From NCBI RefSeq assembly GCF_022879595.1, contig NZ_CP084265.1, forward strand, positions 2,356,001 through 2,420,000: a stretch of DNA of 64,000 nt, written 5' to 3'. The translations under genes and the position numbers were made by a program. Below are positions 45,226 to 53,546 of the stretch, one piece after another. Within the stretch, counting starts at the first letter, position 1. Every line of letters begins with the position of its first letter. Under the pieces are notes generated by a model. The model did not search any database. It was not told the DNA's origin and saw only the letters and a program-made list of their open reading frames with translations. This DNA is from Caballeronia sp. Lep1P3 (GTDB taxonomy: Bacteria > Pseudomonadota > Gammaproteobacteria > Burkholderiales > Burkholderiaceae).

Positions 45226-46440
45226 ATGACTGCATTTCTTTTCGATGAGAAGGCGAGCGGCGTCCTCGCACCGTTCGAGCGCGTTTCGCTGTCGGCGACC
45301 ACAGGACATAGCGAGCGTTGGCTACAGGAGCGACTCTATGAGTTGCCGCAACTGCTGCCGATGACGGAAATGTTCGGCTACGGCGAGAGTTTCGTGCCGC
45401 TTTGTCGCGAACTGCGTCTGCGCTACAGCGCGTCGAACGTCTTTCTGGACCTGCTCGGGGTTTCGGCGAGCGGCAGGCTCGTTCTGGTCGAGTGCAAGCT
45501 ATGGCGCAACCCGGAAGCGCGACGGGAGGTTGTTGCTCAGCTGTTCGAGTATGCGACCATCCTCGCCGGCCTGACTTATTCCGACCTCGAGGCACAGCTC
45601 AAGAAGTCGCGAGGGCTGACTGGCGAGAATCCGATTTTTGCCGCGGCCAAAGCCGTGCATCCGGACCTAGAGGAAGCGCCATTCGTCGACGCGGTGAACC
45701 AATCTCTTACGGGTGGCGACTTCCTCCTCGCCATCGCCGGCGACGGCATCCGGAGTGACCTTCACGCTCTGCGGCGCCTGCTAGCCAGCCAGGGCGGATT
45801 GCTGTCGCGGCTTGCCTTTGTCGAAATCCGCACGTTCCGGGATGACGCCGGCCGCACGTTGCTCATTCCGGCAGTGTCGGTTCAGACGGAATTGGTGAGA
45901 CGAGAAGTCCTCGTGCGGGGCGATGGAAGCGCCGTCGAACGCCTGCCGCAATTGGGACCCGTCCGCGCGGACGAAGCTGGAGGTCGTGCGGACTCGACCA
46001 GCTCGAGCCGCAACGAGAATCGCGCGTTCTGGGACAGGTTCATCGCGCAAGCCACGTTCGACCATCCTGACCAGCCGCCACCACGGCATGGCGGCAACAA
46101 TTGGGTTCAGCTTGCCTTGCCCGGACCGGTAGTCGGCCTGACTGCTTATCGCGCCCTGCCGACGACAGCCGGGTTCTCAGTCACCTTCAAAGGAGCCCGA
46201 GGGCGAGAGGCACTCCAGACGCTGCTGGACGACCAAGCGGCGCTCGAGCAGGAAATCGGCGAGCCGGTGCGGTTCGACATTGCCGCTGATGCTGACCCGA
46301 AGGCAGGAACGATGGTCGTCGACTTCAAGCCGCCGGAAGAATCCGTGCAGCACGACGAGGCACAGATGGCTTGGCTGTTGCGGACTGCAAATGCACTTGT
46401 GAACACCCTCCGCCCGAGGTTTGCAAGCTTCGAAAGCTGA
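45226..46440 (+). CDS. PD-(D/E)XK nuclease-like protein (NucS/DUF91 type)
   Basis: 404 residues, ATG 45226. Residues 27-110 show ERWLQERLYELPQLLP, VFLDLLGVSASGRLVLVECK and EVVAQLFEYATIL: an initial E, then D, then E-x-K, with the N-P-E...helix usual for NucS-like and DUF91 endonucleases. The following ~290 residues are unassigned and contain a Ser/Asn-rich linker. In one operon with 46465-46875, 24 bases apart. Confidence 0.75.
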   Translation: MTAFLFDEKASGVLAPFERVSLSATTGHSERWLQERLYELPQLLPMTEMFGYGESFVPLCRELRLRYSASNVFLDLLGVSASGRLVLVECKLWRNPEARREVVAQLFEYATILAGLTYSDLEAQLKKSRGLTGENPIFAAAKAVHPDLEEAPFVDAVNQSLTGGDFLLAIAGDGIRSDLHALRRLLASQGGLLSRLAFVEIRTFRDDAGRTLLIPAVSVQTELVRREVLVRGDGSAVERLPQLGPVRADEAGGRADSTSSSRNENRAFWDRFIAQATFDHPDQPPPRHGGNNWVQLALPGPVVGLTAYRALPTTAGFSVTFKGARGREALQTLLDDQAALEQEIGEPVRFDIAADADPKAGTMVVDFKPPEESVQHDEAQMAWLLRTANALVNTLRPRFASFES

Positions 46441-46464
46441 AAGTTAAACCATGGGAGACCGAGA

Positions 46465-46875
46465 ATGCCGATGCTTATCAAGCACATCGACGCGATTGCC
46501 CGCGAGAAGCAACGCGATGTCCTTTACCTGTCGTTTCCACCGGCTGAAAAGCGGGAGAGCCGAACACACTATGAACAGCTCGATAGCCGAAAACGGATTA
46601 TCGAGTGGCTCGACGCTCATCACGTGATATGGCTCATGTGCGGCGACGTCGCAAACGAGAATGTTATGCGTTCGTACGCCGGCCAGATTTACGTTGACGT
46701 GCCGTATGACACGGAAGACCCGACGTATCACTCTCTCCAAGAGTTACTCGAACACTCCGACGGCTCGATGCGGTTCAAGGATGTGATGTTCTGGGTCGTG
46801 TCGCTTCAACTGGCAATGAAGAACGCACATCACGATGAACCAGGCTTCTGGGAAAAGTGGGCCGAAGACTTCTGA
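46465..46875 (+). CDS. unknown small protein, intact paralog of 13420-13760
   Basis: 136 residues, ATG 46465 behind GGGAGA. MPMLIKHIDAIAREKQRDVL, QLDSRKRIIEWLDAHH, MRSYAGQIYVDVPYD, GSMRFKDVMF. Similar length and layout to small partner proteins, but no family recognised. Follows the NucS-like nuclease in the same operon. Confidence 0.75.
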   Translation: MPMLIKHIDAIAREKQRDVLYLSFPPAEKRESRTHYEQLDSRKRIIEWLDAHHVIWLMCGDVANENVMRSYAGQIYVDVPYDTEDPTYHSLQELLEHSDGSMRFKDVMFWVVSLQLAMKNAHHDEPGFWEKWAEDF

Positions 46876-47393
46876 GCCGTCGGTCCCACCCTAGCGGCTC
46901 TCTGTTCGCCGCGCCAAACGTACTCTGAAAAGAGTTCTTCGCCCGGACGCTGAATGCCCCGCCGCCATCCAAATCAGGGTAGTTGCGAACGAAAAAAGAG
47001 CACCGAGGCAATTATGGAGGGCAGCCGAACGTCGGAACGTCGGGCATACGCGGACGGATTGCCATGCATCTCTGATTCGAGTTACCGACTTGTCCGGCAG
47101 CAGAATGTCCCTCTGATTATAGGCTCGCGCGGCCGAGGAGCCAACCGCGGCTCCTCGATTCTAGTCAGCGTTCTGCCCTGCATCCTTGTCTTGCCACAGT
47201 TGCGCGTCGCCGGCATACGCTCGTTGGGACGCGAAACGTCCCAATCGTGACGGACGATTCAGATGTAGCTGCAACGAAGCAGTTAAAGAATTTCATTAGC
47301 TTCGCCGATACTTTCGTTGAAAAGTCCACGGCGTCGGGACGACAGAAACATCCAGCGCCCAGACTGCGAACCTTATCTGCTACCGTGGAAATC
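46876..47393. other. intergenic gap with a leader repeat and a regulon site
   Basis: About 520 bases. GTTGCGAACGAAAAAAGAGC (near 46981) and GAGGCAATTATGGA repeat the leader of small-family copy 4 (37165-37200), but the small protein is not recognisable downstream. The regulon site is at 47226-47242. Confidence 0.5.
47226..47242 (+). promoter_or_regulatory. regulon site, promoter of 47394-48065
   Basis: GGGACGCGAAACGTCCC, 10 bases, GACGAT (47253-47258). Confidence 0.7.
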
Positions 47394-48065
47394 ATGTACG
47401 AATCCGTGCTGCAATACGTCAGGAATCGAATCGAAAAGTTGCCGGAGCAATATACCTGGTCATTCACTGAAGGGGCGCTGCCTTTCGATATCCGGTTGCC
47501 TGCGGGCTCATGGTTTGAAAAGAACCTGGCGCTGAAAAAAGCACTTCATTTGGCGTGGCAACTCGGCTCGCGCGACGCGCGCATAGCGTTATGCGACTGG
47601 TATATCTCTGTTTGGGGCGGTATCCGGCGGAACAGCGCTGAGAACATCCGCCTTTACGCTACCGGGAGCGAGGAAAATATTTTTGCGCGCGGAGTCCAGG
47701 GAATTGCGTCCTGGTCAAAGGCGCTCACCATTCGCGACCCGGGCAGGTTCGCGATTTTTGACTCTCGCACGTCGGTATCGCTGACAGCCATCCAAGTCCT
47801 GGCGAACACGCCCGACCCCGTCATATTCCCGCCATTGCCCAGCCAGAACACGCAGGTGAAGGGCGCGAGTGCGCTGGTCAGGACACTTTGCAAGACACGC
47901 GCGTTTCAACGCGTGGCGCCCTCAAGCTGCTATGCGGATTACAACAGGCTTTTGATAGACGTTGCAAAAAACGTCGGCCGGGGCATCACAAATCAGATGG
48001 TGGAGATGGTCCTGTTCGCTGATGCCGAGTTGCTGGGCGAAAAGTTGATTCGCCACTATCAATGA
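47394..48065 (+). CDS. hypothetical protein, possible OGG-like fold
   Basis: 223 residues from ATG 47394. A GTG at 47247 in the same frame lies upstream of the -10 and is therefore rejected. VWGGIRRNSAENIRLYAT, RGVQGIASWSKALTIRDPGR and FAIFDSRTSVSLTAIQVL follow a pattern (SKxL...PxRFAxxD) also seen in 26472-27329 and in proteins with an 8-oxoguanine-glycosylase-like fold. Catalytic residues not established. Confidence 0.65.
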   Translation: MYESVLQYVRNRIEKLPEQYTWSFTEGALPFDIRLPAGSWFEKNLALKKALHLAWQLGSRDARIALCDWYISVWGGIRRNSAENIRLYATGSEENIFARGVQGIASWSKALTIRDPGRFAIFDSRTSVSLTAIQVLANTPDPVIFPPLPSQNTQVKGASALVRTLCKTRAFQRVAPSSCYADYNRLLIDVAKNVGRGITNQMVEMVLFADAELLGEKLIRHYQ

Positions 48066-48517
48066 AATTCCCTTTACGGGCGGCCACGTTCACCAGCATA
48101 GATGCAATGGTTGCTTGCCGCAGAAAGTCGACTCTTGCCGTTCAGCGGAAGCAGGAGAGGGGCTTGCGCCCTTCGAGCGGAATCGTGGCGACGCCGCCTC
48201 GCTCCCTAGTTGCCTGCGCGCCATTGCAGAGGCCATCGCAGACCTTCGTGCCAGCGCGCGCTTATCGCAGGCAAGTATCGAATCAGGACGGCGCGACGGC
48301 ACGACGTCTCGCTGTGTTGTGCGTCAATCTCCGATTTGCTTATGGGGCGAACCAGCCGATTCGATAGAGACGCCAAATGTCCCGATGCACAACGACAATA
48401 CGTCATCGAAAGTCGGCGAATGCTTGGGCGACGACATCCATGCGGACGGGTTAGGACGCGCCACCGTTGCTACCTTAATGCCTGTTTTACAGGGCACACA
48501 AGAACCTGAGAGAACAG
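48066..48517. other. leader region of small-family copy 2
   Basis: About 450 bases. The second half, from CCGATTCGATAGAGACGCCA onward, is repeated in front of copy 3 (near 48960). Open frames here look like noise. Confidence 0.5.
48367..48383 (+). promoter_or_regulatory. regulon site, promoter of small-family copy 2
   Basis: GAGACGCCAAATGTCCC, 10 bases, GACAAT (48394-48399). Confidence 0.75.
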
Positions 48518-48898
48518 ATGAACAGCAATATCAAAGAGAGGAGCGGCGTCCAGAGCCCGCATACGGCTCAGAACGTTGACGCCGCTATCGCGCATCTCGA
48601 ACGCATACTGTCGTTAGAAGGCTCCCACTCATTGTTCGGCCAGACCTACTGGCGAGCCCGAGTCATGCAAGTATGCGCAACCCGCGGGCTGATGCACGGG
48701 CAGCGGACGCGGTTGCAACGACTGCTTGGCCTTCTTGCGGACGCCGCAAGCACGTCACCGCCCCAAAGCTCGAGCTACAAAAGTCCGGGACAGGATGGTT
48801 ATATGGCTAGTCTGGACGGTTTGCGTCATTCCGAACAAGTAGGACAGGCGACAACGGTACGCGTGGCGACGCACCTATCACGGGCGAATGTCGCATAG
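48518..48898 (+). CDS. small repeated family, copy 2 (intact)
   Basis: 126 residues, ATG 48518, right behind the conserved leader AAGAACCTGAGAGAAC. Conserved part: TAQNVDAAIAHLERILSLEG, LFGQTYWRARVMQV, RTRLQRLLGLLADA. Two amphipathic helices around a central aromatic strand are suggested. The C-terminal 45 residues are not shared. The only complete member of four; function unknown. Confidence 0.7.
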   Translation: MNSNIKERSGVQSPHTAQNVDAAIAHLERILSLEGSHSLFGQTYWRARVMQVCATRGLMHGQRTRLQRLLGLLADAASTSPPQSSSYKSPGQDGYMASLDGLRHSEQVGQATTVRVATHLSRANVA

Positions 48899-48970
48899 GA
48901 CGACCGAACGCCGCTTTGCCGCATTTCGCCGTTCGCAATTTGCCTATCGTCGGAATCATCGGATTCGATA

Positions 48971-48987
48971 GAGACGCCAGATGTCTC
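48971..48987 (+). promoter_or_regulatory. regulon site, promoter of small-family copy 3
   Basis: GAGACGCCAGATGTCTC, 10 bases, GACAAT (48998-49003). Confidence 0.75.
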
Positions 48988-49219
48988 AATGCGCGGAGAC
49001 AATAAGCCATCAGCACTCGGTGAGCTTTTCCGCAACGACATACAGGCGGACCTGGCCATGGACGCGCAGGCAGCGCCATTTCGCTCCCTGATTCCTGCCA
49101 CGAGCCAAAAGTGCGCAAGCTGGCTTGCCGTCGTCGGAAAAAGTTGACGACCGCGCGACGCACCGACGGTCGCATGTAGCGTTTCGGAAAAAAGCACCAA
49201 AGAACCTGAGAGAAACCAG

Positions 49220-49511
49220 ATGACAACCAACCCATAAGGAACAAGGGCGGTCCAAAGTCCGTCCACAGCTCAGAACGTTGACGCCGCAATCGCTCACCTC
49301 GAGCATGTCTTATCATCAGAGGGCGCCCATTCACTGTCGGTCAGACCTACTGGCGAGTCAGGGTCATGCAGGTGCGCGCGACACCGAGTTTGATGCATAC
49401 GCAACGAGCGCGCCTACAACGACTGCTGGACCTTATTGCGGACGCTGCAGGTACGTCACCGCATCAACGTCCCGGCACTAACAACGCATTTGCAGAAAGT
49501 ATGCCTATGTG
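49220..49511 (+). pseudogene. small repeated family, copy 3 (nonsense plus frameshift)
   Basis: ATG 49220 behind AAGAACCTGAGAGAAA. The sixth codon is TAA. The same frame then reads STAQNVDAAIAHLEHVLSSE, loses one base near GAHSL (49340), and continues in another frame with GQTYWRVRVMQVRATPSL and [16 protein letters not shown]. Confidence 0.75.
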
Positions 49512-50249
49512 ATGTTCGTGGTCTTCGTCCGTTCACCAGTCGGACGGCAGTAACTGTAGAGCGGATGCCGACGCCAGTCATTGGACACGCGCACCATACG
49601 AGCGCCTGTGAGCCCTCGCGAACTCGCTGCAGGTACGCAACCATTGGTCGAGGCCAGCCAAGCGGACAGTGGTCACGGGAGGCCCCGCGAAAACGGCCGC
49701 CGCTGTTTTGTTGGAGCATCTCCATGACTGATTCGCGACCTGGACGGCGTTACCTTCGGGCATCGTACAACTCCCGGGGCATTCGGCTGCATCTTGAAAA
49801 ATACCGCCGTCACTGCAATGGACAGCGTGACCTGGTCAACATGAAGCGCCGGTCCGACATATCGGGTCGACTACGGCATCGGCCTGAGGCCGTTTCCGAG
49901 GAGTTCTTCCCATTACGAGAAAGTTCTTCGACGCCGAAGGCGTCCGGTGCCTAGGGCGGTGCAACGCACCGCATAGAAAGACTGGCGTCGACTGAGGGTC
50001 GCGCCAATCTTCCCCTTCGCATAAGACCTTATTCTTTCTTAAGAAAGAATAGAGTGACCTTGTCAAAAACCCGGCAACTCCTTGTGATACGAGGCTCCGC
50101 CGATACCACTCCGTTCACGACATGCCCGGCTCGTTCACCAAATGCCGCGTCATTACGTGAACGCGCGACGGGTTTAAAAGGAAGCTCAAAAGGACTGCTG
50201 GTGTCGTTCGTCGTTCAGGGCTACCGGCCCAGACAAGCACGGACATTCC
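49512..50249. other. gap between the island and the rep operon
   Basis: About 740 bases. Overlapping frames on both strands look like noise. It contains a perfect 20-bp palindrome (50031-50050). I could not find direct iterons by eye, but an origin for the adjacent rep genes could be here. Confidence 0.4.
50031..50050. repeat. perfect 20-bp palindrome
   Basis: ATTCTTTCTTAAGAAAGAAT, in an otherwise GC-rich stretch, 200 bases downstream of repC. No T-run follows, so it looks like a protein-binding or origin element more than a terminator. Confidence 0.6.
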
Positions 50250-51212
50250 TCACACGCACAAGGCAGATATGTCGACGCCGATATTCGGGCTATGGTCGCC
50301 GGAGCTCTCTAGGCGTACGGCGGCCTTCCTCCCCTTGTCTGATGCGGCTTTAGCTCGTTTGACGCGTTTCGTCGGCTGCCAGTCTGTTGACCATCGCACG
50401 ATTCGTACGGTGCCAGGCACCGCGCACACCGGCTTGATGGTCCAACCCTTGACGCCCCCGAGTTGCTGCAATGCGTCGCGAATTTCCTGCCGGCGCCTGC
50501 GTACGGTGGCATCGGCCACGGCATCTCCTGACCAAACGTACGCGGCGAGCGTATCCAGCTTGAATTGCATGGTACCCCCAGGCCGCATACGAACCGAGAG
50601 GCTACAATGCAATGCCCGTGCGCAGTCCGTCGTGAGTGAGAGACGCTGCCCTAGGGAGACGGGCGAAAACTGGCCGCCAAACAGTACTTCGGCGAGCCGC
50701 CAGTTCAACACGACATCAACGCCTGCGTTGTCACTGCGGCGCCAGGCTAGCAATCGCGACGAAATCTGCCTGTCTTTCTCGGCAGACATCCAGACCGTCA
50801 CCTCGCATAGGCGTTCAAGCTCGCGCCGAATCTGACGGGATGCACTACCGCCGCTCGCTCCCCGTCCAAGCTTGCGGCACAACTCCGCAAAGCTCACATG
50901 GAGACTCACAACAGGAGGCCTCCGTGCTTCCTCGTTAGCGTAAAGCATGTCCTCCATCGCCGCAATGCAAGCGTCTTGCCCCTCCGCGCCAATCTGTTCT
51001 TGAGCTAGTTCGAGCAATACCAGCAGTAAGGTCTGTTCGGGAATGCCAAGCCTATCTGGACCGCGCCAACGCCACGTGAGACCGGCAAACTCATACGTGA
51101 CATCGAGCTTCGGCCGTGGGCCGTTCGGCAGGGAGCAGAACACGCCAGCGGTTGCAAGCGCCGTGTCATATCGAACCAGGCGAACTTCAACGAAGGTCCC
51201 AGGTCCAGTCAT
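50250..51212 (-). CDS. repC: RepC-like replication initiator
   Basis: 320 residues, ATG 51212 overlapping the repA stop by ATGA. YEFAGLTWRWRGPDRLGIPE, TLLLVLLELAQEQ, VSFAELCRKLGRG, LTTDCARALHCSLSVRM and LDTLAAYVWSGDA follow the two winged-helix layout of IncQ-type RepC, which binds origin iterons. Small and late in the operon, as in IncQ plasmids. Confidence 0.82.
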   Translation of the reverse strand: MTGPGTFVEVRLVRYDTALATAGVFCSLPNGPRPKLDVTYEFAGLTWRWRGPDRLGIPEQTLLLVLLELAQEQIGAEGQDACIAAMEDMLYANEEARRPPVVSLHVSFAELCRKLGRGASGGSASRQIRRELERLCEVTVWMSAEKDRQISSRLLAWRRSDNAGVDVVLNWRLAEVLFGGQFSPVSLGQRLSLTTDCARALHCSLSVRMRPGGTMQFKLDTLAAYVWSGDAVADATVRRRRQEIRDALQQLGGVKGWTIKPVCAVPGTVRIVRWSTDWQPTKRVKRAKAASDKGRKAAVRLESSGDHSPNIGVDISALCV

Positions 51213-52135
51213 CGCGCCACCCGGGATTCTTTGGGCCGCCGCACCGCGGGAGCCTTCGGCCGCGCACCGACCCACGGCATGAGCGCCCCTGTCTCGCGGA
51301 CCTTGCGCAGAACGACTGGCTCTAGCGGTTCCATATAGTTCGACTTCGAGAAATCGAATCGAACAAAGTACCGGCGCTCATCCTGCGCAATCCCCAGCTT
51401 TTCGGCAAACGACTCCGAGAGTCCCGACAGATTTGCCTGCCACCGCACGCCATCGGTCAGCGCGGAAGAGCCACGAGACGCTGTCGCCTGGTCGCCGGTA
51501 CCGCTTAACGTCGAGCTGCGGTTGGTATGATGAGCAAGCAGCACTGCGGCGCCGGTCTTTTTGGCAATGCGCTGGAATGCGTCGACAACCGCCGTCATAT
51601 GACCGCTGTCATTCTCATCGCCATCATGGAAACGTCGCAATGGGTCGGCGATAATCAGCCGGGCATCCCGGCACTGGTCGAGTATCTGCTTGTATCCCGC
51701 GCCATCGATTGCGTCAGCGCCAATACACAACAGCCGTCCCTCTCCGCCCAACGGGTACATGAAGAGATTGTCAGTGAGGCGATTGACGATGGCCAGCCGG
51801 CTTTCACGGTCATTCGTCTGCAAACCGGCAAACAACTGCTGTGCTGCCCCGTGAAGACGGTGGTGCATCACGGGTCTCGTCTCCTCCGCGAGAAAGGTCA
51901 CGACTTTGGCTGGCGTCGATGCCGGGCAATTTGTCATCGCGCCGCCCAGCACCGGCTGGCCCGCGGCAATCGCCAACGCAATTTGTGTCAGAAGCATGCT
52001 TTTGCCCGTCCCCCCGGGCGCCGCGACGACACCGACCGAACCGGCCAGCAATCCCGGCAAGACATGGTCGAGTGTAGGCGGAGGTGTGGTGAGAGTCAGG
52101 CGGATATCGAGCCGCAATTCTTCAAGCTTCATCAT
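51209..52135 (-). CDS. repA: RepA-like hexameric replicative helicase
   Basis: 308 residues, ATG 52135 or 52132, overlapping the stop of the AlpA-like gene. APGGTGKSMLLTQIALAIA (Walker A), LIIADPLRRFHDGDENDSGH (Walker B region), AAVLLAHHTNRSS and GSSALTDGVRWQANL are typical of RSF1010 RepA, the 5'-3' helicase of IncQ replication. Confidence 0.9.
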   Translation of the reverse strand: MMKLEELRLDIRLTLTTPPPTLDHVLPGLLAGSVGVVAAPGGTGKSMLLTQIALAIAAGQPVLGGAMTNCPASTPAKVVTFLAEETRPVMHHRLHGAAQQLFAGLQTNDRESRLAIVNRLTDNLFMYPLGGEGRLLCIGADAIDGAGYKQILDQCRDARLIIADPLRRFHDGDENDSGHMTAVVDAFQRIAKKTGAAVLLAHHTNRSSTLSGTGDQATASRGSSALTDGVRWQANLSGLSESFAEKLGIAQDERRYFVRFDFSKSNYMEPLEPVVLRKVRETGALMPWVGARPKAPAVRRPKESRVAR

Positions 52136-52323
52136 CGCGCACCTCCCGCGACATGTTCGGCAAGCCACGCTTCAACGTCGCACTCGCGCCAGCGCAGCAG
52201 CCGCGTGCCCGGTATGTGCAACCGCGGCGGCACCGCGATTGGGTTACGGCGGAGGTCCTTCTTGATGGTTTCGGGGCTGCGCCTGAGAAGCGCGGCCAGC
52301 TCATCGAGGTCGAGGAGTTTCAT
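52132..52323 (-). CDS. AlpA/MerR-like helix-turn-helix protein
   Basis: 63 residues, ATG 52323 behind TGGGACC. MKLLDLDELAALLRRSPETI and RLLRWRECDVEAWLAEHV form the DNA-binding fold of AlpA/Xis-type regulators. First gene of the rep operon; in IncQ this position holds the small repressor RepF. Probably regulates the operon or acts at the origin. Confidence 0.8.
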   Translation of the reverse strand: MKLLDLDELAALLRRSPETIKKDLRRNPIAVPPRLHIPGTRLLRWRECDVEAWLAEHVAGGAR

Positions 52324-52724
52324 GGTTGGTCCCAAAGAAACGGTTTTCTGGGACACGGGAGGGCGTTCAGCGCCGACACGTGCCGTTACGTGCCGTGAGG
52401 CGACGTAACGGGGCGTGTAGAGTGGCGGGTTTATATTTCGCACGAACAGAAACTGTGCGGCGTCGCTCAATCTGACGTCGAGCGCCGCGCCCGAAACCAC
52501 TCGCGTCGTTTCGATGCGCGCGTCTGATTGCGCAAGCAGTTCTTCTGTCTCTGTTGCGGTTGCAACGCGCCGCCGTGGGCAGCATTCGCGCCCGTGCGCA
52601 CAGCGGCCTTCCTTTGTTGTCGGCGACGCCTCTTCTGCGATGGAGGCAACACGTCCGCGTCAGCCTAAAGGTTTATGGGCGAATGCCGCTAAGACATACT
52701 CGACGAACATTCAATGGAGCGCAC
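52324..52724. other. divergent regulatory region of the rep operon
   Basis: About 400 bases between repF-like and the rightward gene. An inverted repeat CCGTTACGT/ACGTAACGG (52383-52411, 11-base spacer) lies just upstream of the AlpA-like gene and is a candidate operator. Confidence 0.5.
52383..52411 (-). promoter_or_regulatory. inverted repeat, candidate rep operator
   Basis: CCGTTACGT and ACGTAACGG, perfect 9-bp arms. Confidence 0.5.
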
Positions 52725-53078
52725 GTGGCAACAAAATTGACCTCGAAATCGCCGGCCGAGAGGGACGCCATGGCAGAGCTGGAGAAACTGATGAAGAGGC
52801 TGCAGAAGGACAACGCGGACTCCGTGAAGGCGGCTGCGTACCTCAGTCACATCAGTACGCCTCTGCACGCACTGATGGCCGCAAGCGCGGACTTCTTCGT
52901 GGCGGCAGAGGCTCTAAGGGCGGCCGAAGCAAGCGGCGACAAGACGACAACAAAAAGCGCGAATCGTGAGGTGAATAGGCACAAGCGCAAGCTGGACAAG
53001 AGCCGGGATGAGCTGTTACAGATGGTCGAGATGTCAAAGTTTGCTTTCAAGCGCAAACCCAAAACAGCAGCAGCCTGA
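52725..53078 (+). CDS. hypothetical helical protein, 117 residues
   Basis: GTG 52725 with GGAG 8 bases upstream. Helical and lysine-rich: DAMAELEKLMKRLQKDNADS, AAEASGDKTTTKSANREVN, RDELLQMVEMSKFAF. No family recognised. Divergent from the rep operon and followed by an mrr remnant. Confidence 0.65.
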   Translation: MATKLTSKSPAERDAMAELEKLMKRLQKDNADSVKAAAYLSHISTPLHALMAASADFFVAAEALRAAEASGDKTTTKSANREVNRHKRKLDKSRDELLQMVEMSKFAFKRKPKTAAA

Positions 53079-53093
53079 GGACGCGCGTCGTAA

Positions 53094-53483
53094 GGTGGCC
53101 TGCCGCCCCGAGCCTCGCGGGCCGATGCTGGCAGAGCGGTCGGTCAGAGCGGCGATGAAGGCATCGACGGCATCATCAAGAAAGACCGGCTGGGGTTGGA
53201 TATCATTCACCTGCGGGCGAAGCGCTGGCAGAATCCGGTTGGACGCCCGCAGGTCCAAGCGTTCGTGGGCAGCCTTGTCGGCAAGGGTGCGGGCAAAGGC
53301 GTCATGCTCACCACCTCACGCTTCACCGACGACGCCAGACAGTTCGTCAAGCACCTTCAGCAAAAGGTCGTGCTCATCGACGGCGAAGAACTCACCGGCC
53401 TGATTGACTTCAACGTAGGCGTCTCGGCCACGACACAGTACGTCATGAAGAAGATAGACCTCGATTACTTTGGCGAGGAGTAA
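53094..53483 (+). pseudogene. mrr: C-terminal catalytic part of type IV restriction enzyme Mrr
   Basis: In frame from after a TAA: SRADAGRAVGQSGDEGIDGI, LGLDIIHLRAKRWQNPVGRP, GVMLTTSRFTDDARQFV, VVLIDGEELTGLI, DLDYFGEE. This is the Mrr_cat domain with catalytic Asp (DEGIDG) and Lys (AKRW); the usual Q of QAKRW is R. The DNA-binding N-terminal domain and any start codon are missing. Confidence 0.82.
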
Positions 53484-53505
53484 CGGACCGGAACAAACGA
53501 TTGGA

Positions 53506-53537
53506 AAAGAGAGCCCGCCAACAGGCGGGCTCTCTTT
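53506..53537 (+). terminator. strong hairpin terminator
   Basis: GAGAGCCCGCC/GGCGGGCTCTC stem of 11 with loop AACA, flanked by AAA and TTT. Bidirectional in principle; follows the mrr remnant. Confidence 0.85.
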
Positions 53538-53546
53538 CGTTACTAC

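Noticed and set aside
49436..49954. 172-codon open frame after small-family copy 3
   Set aside because: Arg/Ser-rich noise composition, and its start lies inside the tail of copy 3.
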